NCBI GenBank assembly: GCA_009768925.2
Contig: VHIT02000052.1
Location: forward strand, 124,001 to 188,000
Direction of reading: 5' to 3'
DNA length: 64,000 nucleotides
Source of the DNA: Cryptosporidium bovis
Taxonomy: Eukaryota; Apicomplexa; Conoidasida; Eucoccidiorida; Cryptosporidiidae
In this document: piece after piece, positions 18,197 through 27,892 of the stretch
Position numbering within the stretch: the first letter of the stretch is position 1
How the letters are laid out: each line of letters begins with the position of its first letter
Translations under genes and position numbers: made by a program
Notes under the pieces: model-generated
Seen by the model: the letters and a program-made list of their open reading frames with translations, nothing else
Told to the model about the DNA's origin: nothing
The model's database searches: none

Positions 18197-19810
18197 ATGA
18201 ATAGCAATAAAATATTGTTATTTCTTATTTTAGCTACTCATATCAGTTTTCATGTTAATTTGGAAATACCTGTATACGGAAGCATTAGTGAACTTGGGTA
18301 TTACTACATTAAGGTATTTGCCGGATATCCCACTATACAGGTTCAAACATTATTAATAGATACAGGTAGTTCTTTTACGGGCTTTGCATGTAGCGATTGC
18401 CTAGAATGCGGATTTCATGAATACAAACCTTATAATGCCTCTTTGTCAAATTCAAAAATATTGAAGTGTAATACGAATACTGGTAAAAATGTGTTGAACA
18501 GCAATATAATTAGGAGGTGTAATTGCAGCCAAGAAGGAACGTGCATTTATAGTGTGAAATATTCGGAAGGAAGTAGATTAACTGGGTATTTTATCGAAGA
18601 TTTTGTTGAATTTGAAAATATGCCACCAATCAGTAGGTGGAATAAAGGTAAAGAAAGAAATAATAGTAGATTAGTTATAGGATGCAATTTATTTGAGCAT
18701 AAACCGTTTAAACATCAAAAGGCAACAGGAATCATGGGATTGGGAAATTTTAAAACGGTAGATTATTTGAATTCAGTTATAAACAACGTTTTTAACAATA
18801 GGTCAGTTCTAAAGAGTGAGCTTGAGGAAATAATATCGATTCACCTAAATAAAAGAGGTGGTAAACTGGTTTTTGGGTATGTTATCAATAATAAACTTAG
18901 TAGTGAAATGTCTGAGTTAAAACCAATTCAAAGATGTAGTGATGAAGAAAGGTATTGTGGCTATGTTCGAAATATTAAAATTAATGGTTACAAATTAACA
19001 ACAGGTAGATCGTCCGAAAATCACTTATATAGAGCAATTTTCGACACGGGGACGACTATTACAGTTTTACCCTCAAATATATATAATAATTTAATCAATC
19101 AAATTTTAAAGGTTGTTATAAAATTATATCCGTACATATCTGGATATGACTATATGGATGGAACGACATGCTGGAAAATTTCAAATACTGTTTCTATAAA
19201 TGAATTTCCAAATTTAGAACTAGAATTCGTGAGAAATCAAAGTGAAAATACCTTAGAGTATTCAACCATTAATTGGACCTCAAATTCTTATTTGTTTATA
19301 AATGAAATAATTGATTCTGAAAATAAAATATATTGTTTAGGGATAGTAAGTGATAATGTGAATGATTACTTAAGTGCAGCTTATGATGTTAATTACAATG
19401 CACAGAATTATCAAGATGAAATAATATTAGGAGCAACTTTCTTTGTTGATAGAGAGATCTCATTATTTCTAAATAAGGGACAGATTTTAATTGGGAGTAC
19501 TGATATTGATACTTCTAATATTAACGAAAAGTATTTGCTAGTAAATGATTCAAGTTTCAAAGATAAATATGGAAGAACAAAGCAATTCAATAAGATTTTA
19601 TCACACGCAAGAAAAATAAATGTTATTCGGAGTGAATTAAAAGATAATCGTGTTTTTAAATTAATATGGAATAAGTTTAAAAGGCATAAATCTTTTCTAA
19701 CCATTATCATAATATTTAATCCATTTTTTTTGATTTTGATAATAAGAAGTGTTAGAAGAAATAACCTTAATAAATTATCATTAGGTGTTGGCTCAAATTG
19801 TAGTAGATAA
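18197..19810 (+). CDS. Plasmepsin V / TgASP5-like membrane aspartyl protease
   Basis: 537 aa A1-family protease. A signal peptide occupies residues 1-24. The first catalytic motif is LIDTGSSF (~residue 53) and the second is IFDTGTTITVLPS (~284). Between them lie a Cys-rich insert, ACSDCLECGFHE...CNTNTGKN...CNCSQEGTCIYSVKYSEGSRLTGYFIEDFVEFE, a nepenthesin-type insert seen in plasmepsin V and Toxoplasma ASP5. A C-terminal membrane anchor (FLTIIIIFNPFFLILII, ~residues 498-515) is also shared with plasmepsin V. Those enzymes cut PEXEL/TEXEL motifs of exported proteins in the ER or Golgi. Whether this one has such substrates cannot be told from this window. 390 bp downstream is DPY19, another secretory-pathway enzyme. 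Confidence 0.82.
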   Translation: MNSNKILLFLILATHISFHVNLEIPVYGSISELGYYYIKVFAGYPTIQVQTLLIDTGSSFTGFACSDCLECGFHEYKPYNASLSNSKILKCNTNTGKNVLNSNIIRRCNCSQEGTCIYSVKYSEGSRLTGYFIEDFVEFENMPPISRWNKGKERNNSRLVIGCNLFEHKPFKHQKATGIMGLGNFKTVDYLNSVINNVFNNRSVLKSELEEIISIHLNKRGGKLVFGYVINNKLSSEMSELKPIQRCSDEERYCGYVRNIKINGYKLTTGRSSENHLYRAIFDTGTTITVLPSNIYNNLINQILKVVIKLYPYISGYDYMDGTTCWKISNTVSINEFPNLELEFVRNQSENTLEYSTINWTSNSYLFINEIIDSENKIYCLGIVSDNVNDYLSAAYDVNYNAQNYQDEIILGATFFVDREISLFLNKGQILIGSTDIDTSNINEKYLLVNDSSFKDKYGRTKQFNKILSHARKINVIRSELKDNRVFKLIWNKFKRHKSFLTIIIIFNPFFLILIIRSVRRNNLNKLSLGVGSNCSR

Positions 19811-20203
19811 CAAACTATTTTTCATTTATATATGTAAAACAATTACTAGATGTATATTTTCATGAAAAGCGGAGCAAATTGAATTTGTATTTTATTCAAT
19901 AATATAGGGTAAGGAAAAATAGGATTTTTTATCTTAATATTAGGTATATTAGTGAAACTTCAAAATCTTAATCCGATAAAGATATTTATCAATAATATTT
20001 CCGAAAAAAAGAAATACTTTTTTTAATAATTCGAGGCGCATTGGTTTTTATTTTTTTTTTTTGTAAATATAACCGAGACGGAAGAATATTGAAATATTTG
20101 ACACACAAATTGAAACTTATCATTTTGATAGTGTTATTGTATATAATACAATATCTTGTGCAATGTGTATTAAACAGGAGATATAAATTTACTTTTAGCA
20201 AAT

Positions 20204-23200
20204 ATGGAGAAAAAAACAGTTGATAGAATAGTCTATGTTAATCGCATGGCTAAACATGGTAACTCAGTAATTAATGAAAATAATAATAGGAACAAAACAA
20301 CTAAGTTTACTGTTTTCTCATGTATTATTTTCACATTATTTTTGTTTTTGAGACATCGAATGATCCTTCGAAAAACTTATGAGGAACAAAAAATGTCACT
20401 CTTTAGTGAAACAGGATTTTACTATTCTTTTTATGAGGAAATAGTTGGCTCTCCTACAAATATTTTTAGTACAATAATAGATAAAATGATTTTTGATGAA
20501 AGAACTGAATATCCAGATACTATTAATTCTATTTCAAGATTTAATATTTATCAAGAAATTTGTTTGGGAATAACATATAGATTAATAAGGGAGATATTCT
20601 TTAGAGCAAAATACTTTTTATCATTGTTATATTCGATAAAATTTGAAAAACATTCTTTTAGCGAAGCAATATTAAGAAATATTGATTATAAGTCAAGGTA
20701 TTTTAACACTTTTATTTCACCATTCAACTTTTATTATTACGTTATAAACACAATTCTAGGAATTGGAATGGGTTTTCTGTGTGGTACAAGTACATACATT
20801 TCTAATGGATCTTATATAAGTGGCCTCGTTTGTATGGGATTTTTGTTTGGAAATTTTCAGTTAAGACTTCTTTCTAGAATTTCAAGTTTACCTTTGAGAG
20901 AAAATTTTGCATTACCTATTATTTGGATAAATAATCTTATTCTTATTTCAATTTTTAAAGGAAAAAAAAAGATGAATAAAAAATGGGTTTTGTTTTTCAT
21001 CACTTCCCTAATTCAACTTGAATTTTGGCAATTCTCTGTCTTTATAATTGCGACCCAAATGGTTTCAGCTTTTATAATTTATTTGCTTGGTTATGAACAT
21101 AATGTTTTCGAAATGAAGCTTGTAAACATGATAAAAATTCATCTTCTTTCTTTAGTATGCTCATATTTACTGCACTTTTTCAACAATTATATCTTATTTT
21201 CACTTGCAATGTCAGTGGGTATTTCTATATTTTTATCAATTTTGGTAACTCGTATATTTTTAAATCGTGGTAAAAATACCGAGTTCTCTTTTTTCAGTTC
21301 ATTTTTTACTGGTATATTTTCTCTTGTAATATTCATTTTGATAAACAAAATTACATCTCCATTTTCAAACGGTGATACACATGTTTATGACATGTTAAAG
21401 TCTTTACTTTTCGGCAAAGAATTTAATAACTTTGACACAATGATTTACAAGATGGGTGGGTCCGAGTTTTCCTGGATAACTAAACAGCAATTGAAAATGA
21501 TACATAATTCAGGAGTATTGTACTTTTTCTTACCAAATATTTTTTTTATTTTAACAATGATTATTATGGATTTAATTAAAAGTATTTATAGTTTAAATAA
21601 AAGTTATTCTAAGACAGAATATTTTAAACATAATAATTCTATGTTAACCTACGAAACGAAATGTTCTGATGACGAAGTTTCTCTGTATTCATCGTCCTCT
21701 AGATCGTCAATTTATTCTTCCTCTACTTCATCTTCCCCAAAATCTACAACAATGTCTGTTAATGACTGGAAAACTTGCAATGAGTATTTAATTGAGCAAG
21801 ATTATTCAGTTTTGAAAAAAACTGATAAAAAAGACGCTGTCTATATGCCTTTGGACACATCGGATGAGAATGCTACTTATGAATTGCAAGAAACGAGACT
21901 CGAAACATATATACTTTATTTTTTTATTCAGACTATTTTTTTTTGTATGCTTGCAATTATAATTTCGAGGTTAAGAGTTTTAGCAATACCATATATTTCA
22001 ATATTTGCAGCTTTGCTGGCTTCAAAATCTTACTTACTTTTCCTAAAAAATTATTACAAAGATGTTTATTTAACGATTTTCAATAAGAGATCAAATGAAT
22101 ATTCAAATATTAGAACATCAAAAGTTAAAAGAGGCAATTTTGTGGTAAAAATGATATCTAACTTATTATTTTTATCATTGGTTCTATTTATGCTTTCCAT
22201 TTCGTTCTTGAGATTTCCATTGAGTGAGTTGAAATCTGGATTAATTTCAGAAAATAATTCTTCTCCATCAAAGTCTAGATTAGTTGATTGGATAAACACA
22301 AACCTACCAGATGGAACACCAATACTCGCAGATATGGTGGTTAGTTCAACTTTAAGATTAATGACAAATGCAAGGATAGTTACGCATCCACAATATGAAC
22401 ATATCAAAATAAGAGAAAGGACTCAGTTTATTTATTCAATTTCAGCCTGTATCCCAATTAAGGAACTTTATGAAACAATGGAAAAAATTTACAAGACAGA
22501 ATATTTATTATTAAGCATTTATAGATGTGCTACCCCAAACAATATAGACGGCACTATAACAGTCGTCGAAGTCACTGAGTATTTAGATAATATCAAACAT
22601 AGGTGCAATAATCAAGAAAATATATTCCAAAGAACGTGCTGGAGAATCCAACTTGATAATAATTCAAGATATTTTGAGCTCGTTTATAGAAATGCACAGT
22701 ATTCGATTTACAGAAGAATCGGAAGAACCGAAATAGGTATAGACTTACTAAAATCAAACAATGAACATGACGTTTTAAATAACTATTCACAATTTCCTTA
22801 TAATAGAAAGCTTTTAGATTGGTCAGAGAGTTGGAAACCCTGGATAGTCAATAATTGCATAGAAAATGACAAATTCTGCCCTCAGAATATAGTTGATTAT
22901 GCAAGAATGATAATAGATATTTATAATTTAATTGATGTGTCAAAACTCATTTATGAAAAGGCAATATCATTATACCCAAATAATGGTTACGTAATCTATA
23001 ATTACGCAGAATTCCTCGATTATGATTTTGGTGGAAACCATGAATCGATACAAAAATATTACAATAAATCAATAAATATATTAGGTAGAATTTCCATTCC
23101 TGAATTTGGTTTAGATAAAACCGGTATTAATCCAGGTTTTGCTCTTAAGATGATTATAGGATTTATACTTTACAATGAACAAACAACTGGTAGGAACATG

Positions 23201-23593
23201 AAAAATGTAATTTCTTCGTTAGAGTTAATTATTGAGAACAAAACAATCAAGGAAATTGCACTAAATCTAGATAATCTAGACAAAAATGGTTTAATCGAAT
23301 ATTTAAATGATAACATTGTAGATATCAATTATGACATGTGCTTGAGGAATTTGGCATATAACATTTGTATGATTTCCTCGTATTTAAAATCATTAGAAAT
23401 TGAAAGTAAAGATATATTGACAAAACAAAAAAAATACCCTAATTGGTTAATAAATAAGATTTATTCAAGATTATGGAAATTTTCAAATTTAATTGATCCG
23501 AACAATGCCTGCATTGTGAAGTATTGGAGTTTGTTCAATAATAACGTGAACAAGGGAAATCTGGACTATATATATAGTTTCATTTTAGGCTAG
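20204..23593 (+). CDS. DPY19: DPY19-like protein C-mannosyltransferase
   Basis: 1129 aa polytopic ER membrane protein. The luminal signature near residue 65-120 is present: ETGFYYSFYEEIVGSPTNIF, ERTEYPDTINSISRFNIYQEI, matching DPY19's 'TEYP..IN...RFN.YPE' block. Many hydrophobic segments follow, then a soluble C-terminal region with FIYSISACIPIKELY. DPY19 enzymes attach mannose to the first Trp of WxxW in thrombospondin repeats; apicomplexan adhesins of the TRAP family carry those repeats. About 300 extra C-terminal residues (from ~840) contain a TPR-like stretch (LYPNNGYVIYNYAEF). A Ser-rich loop (~490-515) interrupts the membrane region. The start at 20204 is the only ATG before the first conserved block that keeps a plausible cytosolic N-terminus. 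Confidence 0.9.
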   Translation: MEKKTVDRIVYVNRMAKHGNSVINENNNRNKTTKFTVFSCIIFTLFLFLRHRMILRKTYEEQKMSLFSETGFYYSFYEEIVGSPTNIFSTIIDKMIFDERTEYPDTINSISRFNIYQEICLGITYRLIREIFFRAKYFLSLLYSIKFEKHSFSEAILRNIDYKSRYFNTFISPFNFYYYVINTILGIGMGFLCGTSTYISNGSYISGLVCMGFLFGNFQLRLLSRISSLPLRENFALPIIWINNLILISIFKGKKKMNKKWVLFFITSLIQLEFWQFSVFIIATQMVSAFIIYLLGYEHNVFEMKLVNMIKIHLLSLVCSYLLHFFNNYILFSLAMSVGISIFLSILVTRIFLNRGKNTEFSFFSSFFTGIFSLVIFILINKITSPFSNGDTHVYDMLKSLLFGKEFNNFDTMIYKMGGSEFSWITKQQLKMIHNSGVLYFFLPNIFFILTMIIMDLIKSIYSLNKSYSKTEYFKHNNSMLTYETKCSDDEVSLYSSSSRSSIYSSSTSSSPKSTTMSVNDWKTCNEYLIEQDYSVLKKTDKKDAVYMPLDTSDENATYELQETRLETYILYFFIQTIFFCMLAIIISRLRVLAIPYISIFAALLASKSYLLFLKNYYKDVYLTIFNKRSNEYSNIRTSKVKRGNFVVKMISNLLFLSLVLFMLSISFLRFPLSELKSGLISENNSSPSKSRLVDWINTNLPDGTPILADMVVSSTLRLMTNARIVTHPQYEHIKIRERTQFIYSISACIPIKELYETMEKIYKTEYLLLSIYRCATPNNIDGTITVVEVTEYLDNIKHRCNNQENIFQRTCWRIQLDNNSRYFELVYRNAQYSIYRRIGRTEIGIDLLKSNNEHDVLNNYSQFPYNRKLLDWSESWKPWIVNNCIENDKFCPQNIVDYARMIIDIYNLIDVSKLIYEKAISLYPNNGYVIYNYAEFLDYDFGGNHESIQKYYNKSINILGRISIPEFGLDKTGINPGFALKMIIGFILYNEQTTGRNMKNVISSLELIIENKTIKEIALNLDNLDKNGLIEYLNDNIVDINYDMCLRNLAYNICMISSYLKSLEIESKDILTKQKKYPNWLINKIYSRLWKFSNLIDPNNACIVKYWSLFNNNVNKGNLDYIYSFILG

Positions 23594-23608
23594 AAGTAAA
23601 AATTGACA

Positions 23609-25963
23609 TTAACGATGTATTATGTTTTCAATATCATTAATTATGAAAAAAATAGTATCTCTTAGTTTTGCCCTGGATTTGTTTTCGAAATAGTTTTTGA
23701 TTTTGTGAATATAATTCTCCAAAACATTTGATTCTTTTGTTAGAGAAACAATTACTTGTTTAATTGAACCATTATCTGATTTTCTATCTGAAAGCAATAT
23801 TAACTTAATTAAATTTAGAACGATTAATAATACTTCACTTTTAGAAAGCTCATTCTCAAGTGTGTCGCATTCTAACAAATATTCAAGTGAAATTGAGATA
23901 GTTCTATTCAAATCCATATATAATATAGCTCCGCATTTCCGATTGTTAATTTCTTCCCACCATATCTCACGTATCTTACTTATTAACCCAACAGTAACTT
24001 TTCCTGAAAAAGGATTTTTTAATGCCAACTTCTTGTGAAACTCAACATTGATGTAAAAAAGATTAAATAATGTATCGTAGTCATAACATTTTTTAAGTGA
24101 GTAAGTTATTTTATCAAATAAGTATGGATAAAGTTCATTCATACTATTGATTTTAGAATCTAATATGGATTCATCTCTGTACCTAGTAAAAGAATAAAAT
24201 ATATGTTTAATTAGTATATTTTGGTGCCAATTTAATCCGTATATTGTCTGAAACGAACAAGGTATCAATTTTTTACAGTCGATTAAATTATCAAGGTTAC
24301 TTTCCAATAAATAGTATGCCTTTTCTTGTAATCTATTTTGTATTAATATGTGAAATTTTTTAGTATAATAACTGTCAGCGAGTATGCCTTTCTGCAAAAA
24401 TGTGTTGAAATACGATAACAATATATCCTCATTTTTTTTCCTACTATGATTCAACTCATACCCATACATACAAGTATCACAATATATTAAAAATATAGTG
24501 ACGGTTCTAAAAATGATGCTGAGTCTAGATGGTAAAGAAATGATTTGCCTTGGATAAATTTTGTCACACAAATTCGGATAACTTTCTTCTAATATTACAA
24601 ATAATGAGTATGAATAGCATGCAAGGGAGAGTGGTGTAACGTCCAAATCACCAGGCTGAGATTCGACATCAGTAATACAAATAGGAATGTTGCTTAAAAT
24701 ATCTATAATTGTCTGTGGGGCCACATTGCTGATATAATAACACAGTTGAAAAATAATCTTAGTCCAACAAGCAAATATCGTATTTGAATTATGATTTGAG
24801 TTAGGGTTTTCACAAGAAAGGATTTGGCTAATAATCGAATTTGTAGAGTTGTGAGATAGGTTAGAGGCTAACTTTGGCCTATGTAATCTCTTGTTCTTGG
24901 AATTTGAATTATCAAACGATATTTCAATATCGTGTACATCAATTAGAATAAGCTTTTCCAATGTTTTCATTAAGAATGAATAAATGGTATGTTGCGTTAC
25001 ATTAATACTATTTTCGTAATTATCTGAATTAAAGATTCCAATTTCTTGACTTTTATATTCAGCATCATATTTGTTATCGGAAAGACAATCCAATATCAAT
25101 TGAATAATATTATTTAGTAGATACTCCAAAAATCTAATTTCTGCAATGATACAGTATTTTGGAGATGATTTTGTCGATTTTGCACAAGAACAAGTATAAA
25201 GAGAGTTACAATCTGTATCATAAATAAGTTTTCTAAGAGTTAAGGAACAAACTGTTGTTAGAAATTGTGCTTTGTTCCTTTTCATTCTTGAAATACATAA
25301 TATTGAACAATGTAAACCTAAATAACGAAAAAATCTTGGTAGCTCACATTTTTCTTCGGACAAGGAAGTTAATTTTATATCTTTAACAATACCATCATTA
25401 TTTTCTTGATTTTGGTTGTGATTATATTCAGAAGTTATAGGTAAAGTTACTGAACCCAGTATAATCTCAACAAAAATAACATAGCATTCTTTAGGAGAGC
25501 ACTTTTGAGATATTTTAATTGCGAGTTCACGGAATAATTCCCAAAATTTGTTTTCAATTGAGTAACCTTCTGCTTTGTAAAATGGATTTTCCGATTTAGA
25601 ATAACAGTTGTCAGGAAATCTCAAAATTTTTGAGCTTTTATCAAAAACTATTGATAAAATATCTGGGGAAACATAACATAGGTGGGGTGAAATATGTGTT
25701 TTAGAATTTATGTGTTCTAAAATATAGTTGCAAATTTCAGTCAATCTCCCAATTGCCAAATAATAATTACTTTCTGAACCTAACCAGGAAAGTATTTGGT
25801 AGTAAATTTCAGATACTTCTTCCGTTTTTTCTCCATATTCAATGTATTTTCTAAGAGATATTGGTATATCCGTCATAAATATAAAATATTTGACAACAAC
25901 AATGTCAGGACTAGTACCTAAAGTATAGAGAAGGTCAGGTTGCCGCAATTTGTGTTTTTTCAT
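23609..25963 (-). CDS. Unknown protein, 784 aa
   Basis: Single ORF from ATG at 25963 (an upstream in-frame codon pair lacks ATG). It is convergent with DPY19; the two stop codons are only about 15 bp apart. Composition suggests an all-helical, HEAT-like repeat protein: alternating Leu/Ile-rich amphipathic stretches such as EALLIVLNLIKLILLS and IYYQILSWLG. A Cys cluster (CNSLYTCSCAKS) lies near residue 262. There is no signal peptide or clear membrane segment. I do not recognise the family. Confidence 0.7.
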   Translation of the reverse strand: MKKHKLRQPDLLYTLGTSPDIVVVKYFIFMTDIPISLRKYIEYGEKTEEVSEIYYQILSWLGSESNYYLAIGRLTEICNYILEHINSKTHISPHLCYVSPDILSIVFDKSSKILRFPDNCYSKSENPFYKAEGYSIENKFWELFRELAIKISQKCSPKECYVIFVEIILGSVTLPITSEYNHNQNQENNDGIVKDIKLTSLSEEKCELPRFFRYLGLHCSILCISRMKRNKAQFLTTVCSLTLRKLIYDTDCNSLYTCSCAKSTKSSPKYCIIAEIRFLEYLLNNIIQLILDCLSDNKYDAEYKSQEIGIFNSDNYENSINVTQHTIYSFLMKTLEKLILIDVHDIEISFDNSNSKNKRLHRPKLASNLSHNSTNSIISQILSCENPNSNHNSNTIFACWTKIIFQLCYYISNVAPQTIIDILSNIPICITDVESQPGDLDVTPLSLACYSYSLFVILEESYPNLCDKIYPRQIISLPSRLSIIFRTVTIFLIYCDTCMYGYELNHSRKKNEDILLSYFNTFLQKGILADSYYTKKFHILIQNRLQEKAYYLLESNLDNLIDCKKLIPCSFQTIYGLNWHQNILIKHIFYSFTRYRDESILDSKINSMNELYPYLFDKITYSLKKCYDYDTLFNLFYINVEFHKKLALKNPFSGKVTVGLISKIREIWWEEINNRKCGAILYMDLNRTISISLEYLLECDTLENELSKSEVLLIVLNLIKLILLSDRKSDNGSIKQVIVSLTKESNVLENYIHKIKNYFENKSRAKLRDTIFFIINDIENIIHR

Positions 25964-26352
25964 TAACAAAAATAAAATTGTTGGTATAACTTCATAAACA
26001 TTAATTATTCATCAATAATTAATAAGTTATATTAAAATTGATAACCCTAATGGATACTAAATTGAGTTGATGAACAATTTTAAATGTACACACAAAAAAA
26101 TAAACATGTAGGAGGCGAACGTGCTACTTTTTTCTACTACCAACTGTTTTTGAAAAAAAAAAGTTAAGTATATCTGGTATGTGGGTGACCAAGGACTATC
26201 AAAAATTATATATTAATTGAATGTTTTGAGATATTTGTATTTTTTCCGTTTAAAATATCATTTTCAAAGCTATAAAACTTGCAACAATTCCCGCTGAGAC
26301 CTATTTTTTTTACATATTGAAAGGTATTTGTACTAGATTTAACGAATTCATA
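25964..26352. other. Divergent A/T-rich spacer
   Basis: Promoter region between the 784-aa unknown and RNASEH2A. A G/C island GGAGGCGAACGTGC near 26110-26123 could be a factor site; nothing else is recognised. Confidence 0.25.
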
Positions 26353-27352
26353 ATGTTAGATCACTCATTTGAGGAAAACACATGCACTTTTGATAAAAGA
26401 GAAGTTGTATTGGGCGTGGATGAGGCAGGAAGAGGCCCGGTTTTGGGGCCAATGGTATATGCATGCCTATACTACCCAAAGGAGAATGAGGAAATGCTAA
26501 GAAAGTTTGGGGTTGACGGTAAGTAATAATGATTATAAAGTATGGACAACATTACGGCTATTTTTTAGACTCCAAAAAGTTAACTTCCAGTAATAGGGAC
26601 AAAATAAATGTGAGAATTAGAAAGGAAACTGACAAGTTTGGTTGGAGAATACATTCAATATCCCCTGAATATTTGAGTTGCGAAATGCAAAAAAGGTGAG
26701 TCAACAATTCTCAATTTGATATTTTAATTTTAATTTTGAGTAAACAGAAGAAAGCGCAATTTAAATGAAATTTCACACATTGCAACAATAAGTAAGTTGC
26801 TTTCCAGACAAACATAATGAACATTTACTGAAAGTAGTAGATTTAATAACTTCTGTAATAAATAACGGTGTTAATGTGAGAGAGATATACATCGACACTG
26901 TTGGACCACCTGAAACTTACAAAGATAAATTAAAACAAATATTTCCTAATATTGATATAGTTGTAAAACCAAGGGCGGATTCACTTTTTACATCCGTTAG
27001 CGGTGCATCTATCTTGGCAAAGGTTAAAAGAGACGATTTTTTGTTGAATTGGTGGGATCAGCCTGGTGTTGATAAATGTGATTTAAACGGGAATGACATA
27101 AGCAAATATGAACAAGGAAGTGGATACCCAAGTGATCCGAAAACGAAGGAATTTCTTAAATTGACTTTTAATCCTATATTTGGCTTTCCTAATATTGTAC
27201 GCTTTTCATGGTCAACAGCCATTGATTTTATAAATAAAGATGGATATGAGGTTATTTGGGATTCGTTAGAGAGTGGCGAGGACAATCAAGAAAAGATTTT
27301 TTTTAAAAATCCAAAGAAAAAAAGTAAGTTTTGCAACAAAATTATCAATTAA
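26353..27352 (+). CDS. RNASEH2A: Ribonuclease H2 subunit A, four exons
   Basis: Exons by my reading: 26353-26518, 26569-26695, 26748-26791 and about 26838-27352. The introns are 50, 52 and ~46 nt with GTAAG/GTGAG donors. The third acceptor is ambiguous (AG at 26834, 26837 or 26840, all in frame). The product is about 283 aa, the usual eukaryotic length. Catalytic DEDD residues are visible: [13 protein letters not shown] in exon 1, [10 protein letters not shown] in exon 4 and [23 protein letters not shown]. Exon 2 starts with the ADSK-like DSKKL and exon 3 encodes RNLNEISH, both family landmarks. RNase H2 removes ribonucleotides and RNA primers from DNA. The unspliced exon 1 frame continues to 26526 only. 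ATG 26353 is preceded by an in-frame TTG at 26317. Confidence 0.88.
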
Positions 27353-27892
27353 ACTTGTAATTATCGCATGTGTCAAATTATTATTCATACGACCCACGCC
27401 AAATTTGCCACGAAAAAAAAGGTATTCAATGTGACCCCGAGTCTCTTAATTCACGTAAACTCTCAAGAATGAAGCGACTATTCAGTAATTTATGAAATTA
27501 AGTAGCTTTAAATATTAATTACTTAGATACTCTGGTTTGAATTCAACAGTGTTTTGATTAGTAAAATAATTTATACTCTGGTCTTGCCACTTACGAGTAC
27601 ATTCTTTTTTGATGATTTACAACTATCGCCTAAACGACACAGAGTGGCGGGCACTCTTTTTTTTTACAGATAATAATTCACAAATTATGTAAATAATTTA
27701 CTAATAGACAAAAATTTATATCTCAAAAATAAGATTTGGGAGTGTGCTTTATATCATAATAGTTATATACTAGTTATATTTCTATTATATCCCTCCACAA
27801 TTTTCTTTGATAATTTAGGAGTATACACACAGTTATAACTCGACAAGGAAACTTCAAAAAGAGCCAAATAATAAATTCATTGCCCAAAAATA
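27353..27892. other. Spacer upstream of CDT1 with E2F-like box
   Basis: No ORF. Two poly-purine or poly-T runs occur. GTGGCGGGCACTC at 27644-27656 contains a GGCGGG core about 240 bp upstream of the CDT1 start. Confidence 0.35.
27646..27651 (+). promoter_or_regulatory. E2F-like core upstream of CDT1
   Basis: GGCGGG in context AGAGTGGCGGGCACTC, with TGGCGGGC centred in a short AGAGTG/CACTCT inverted repeat (27641-27656). CDT1 is a classic E2F target in animals, so the placement is suggestive only. Confidence 0.4.
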
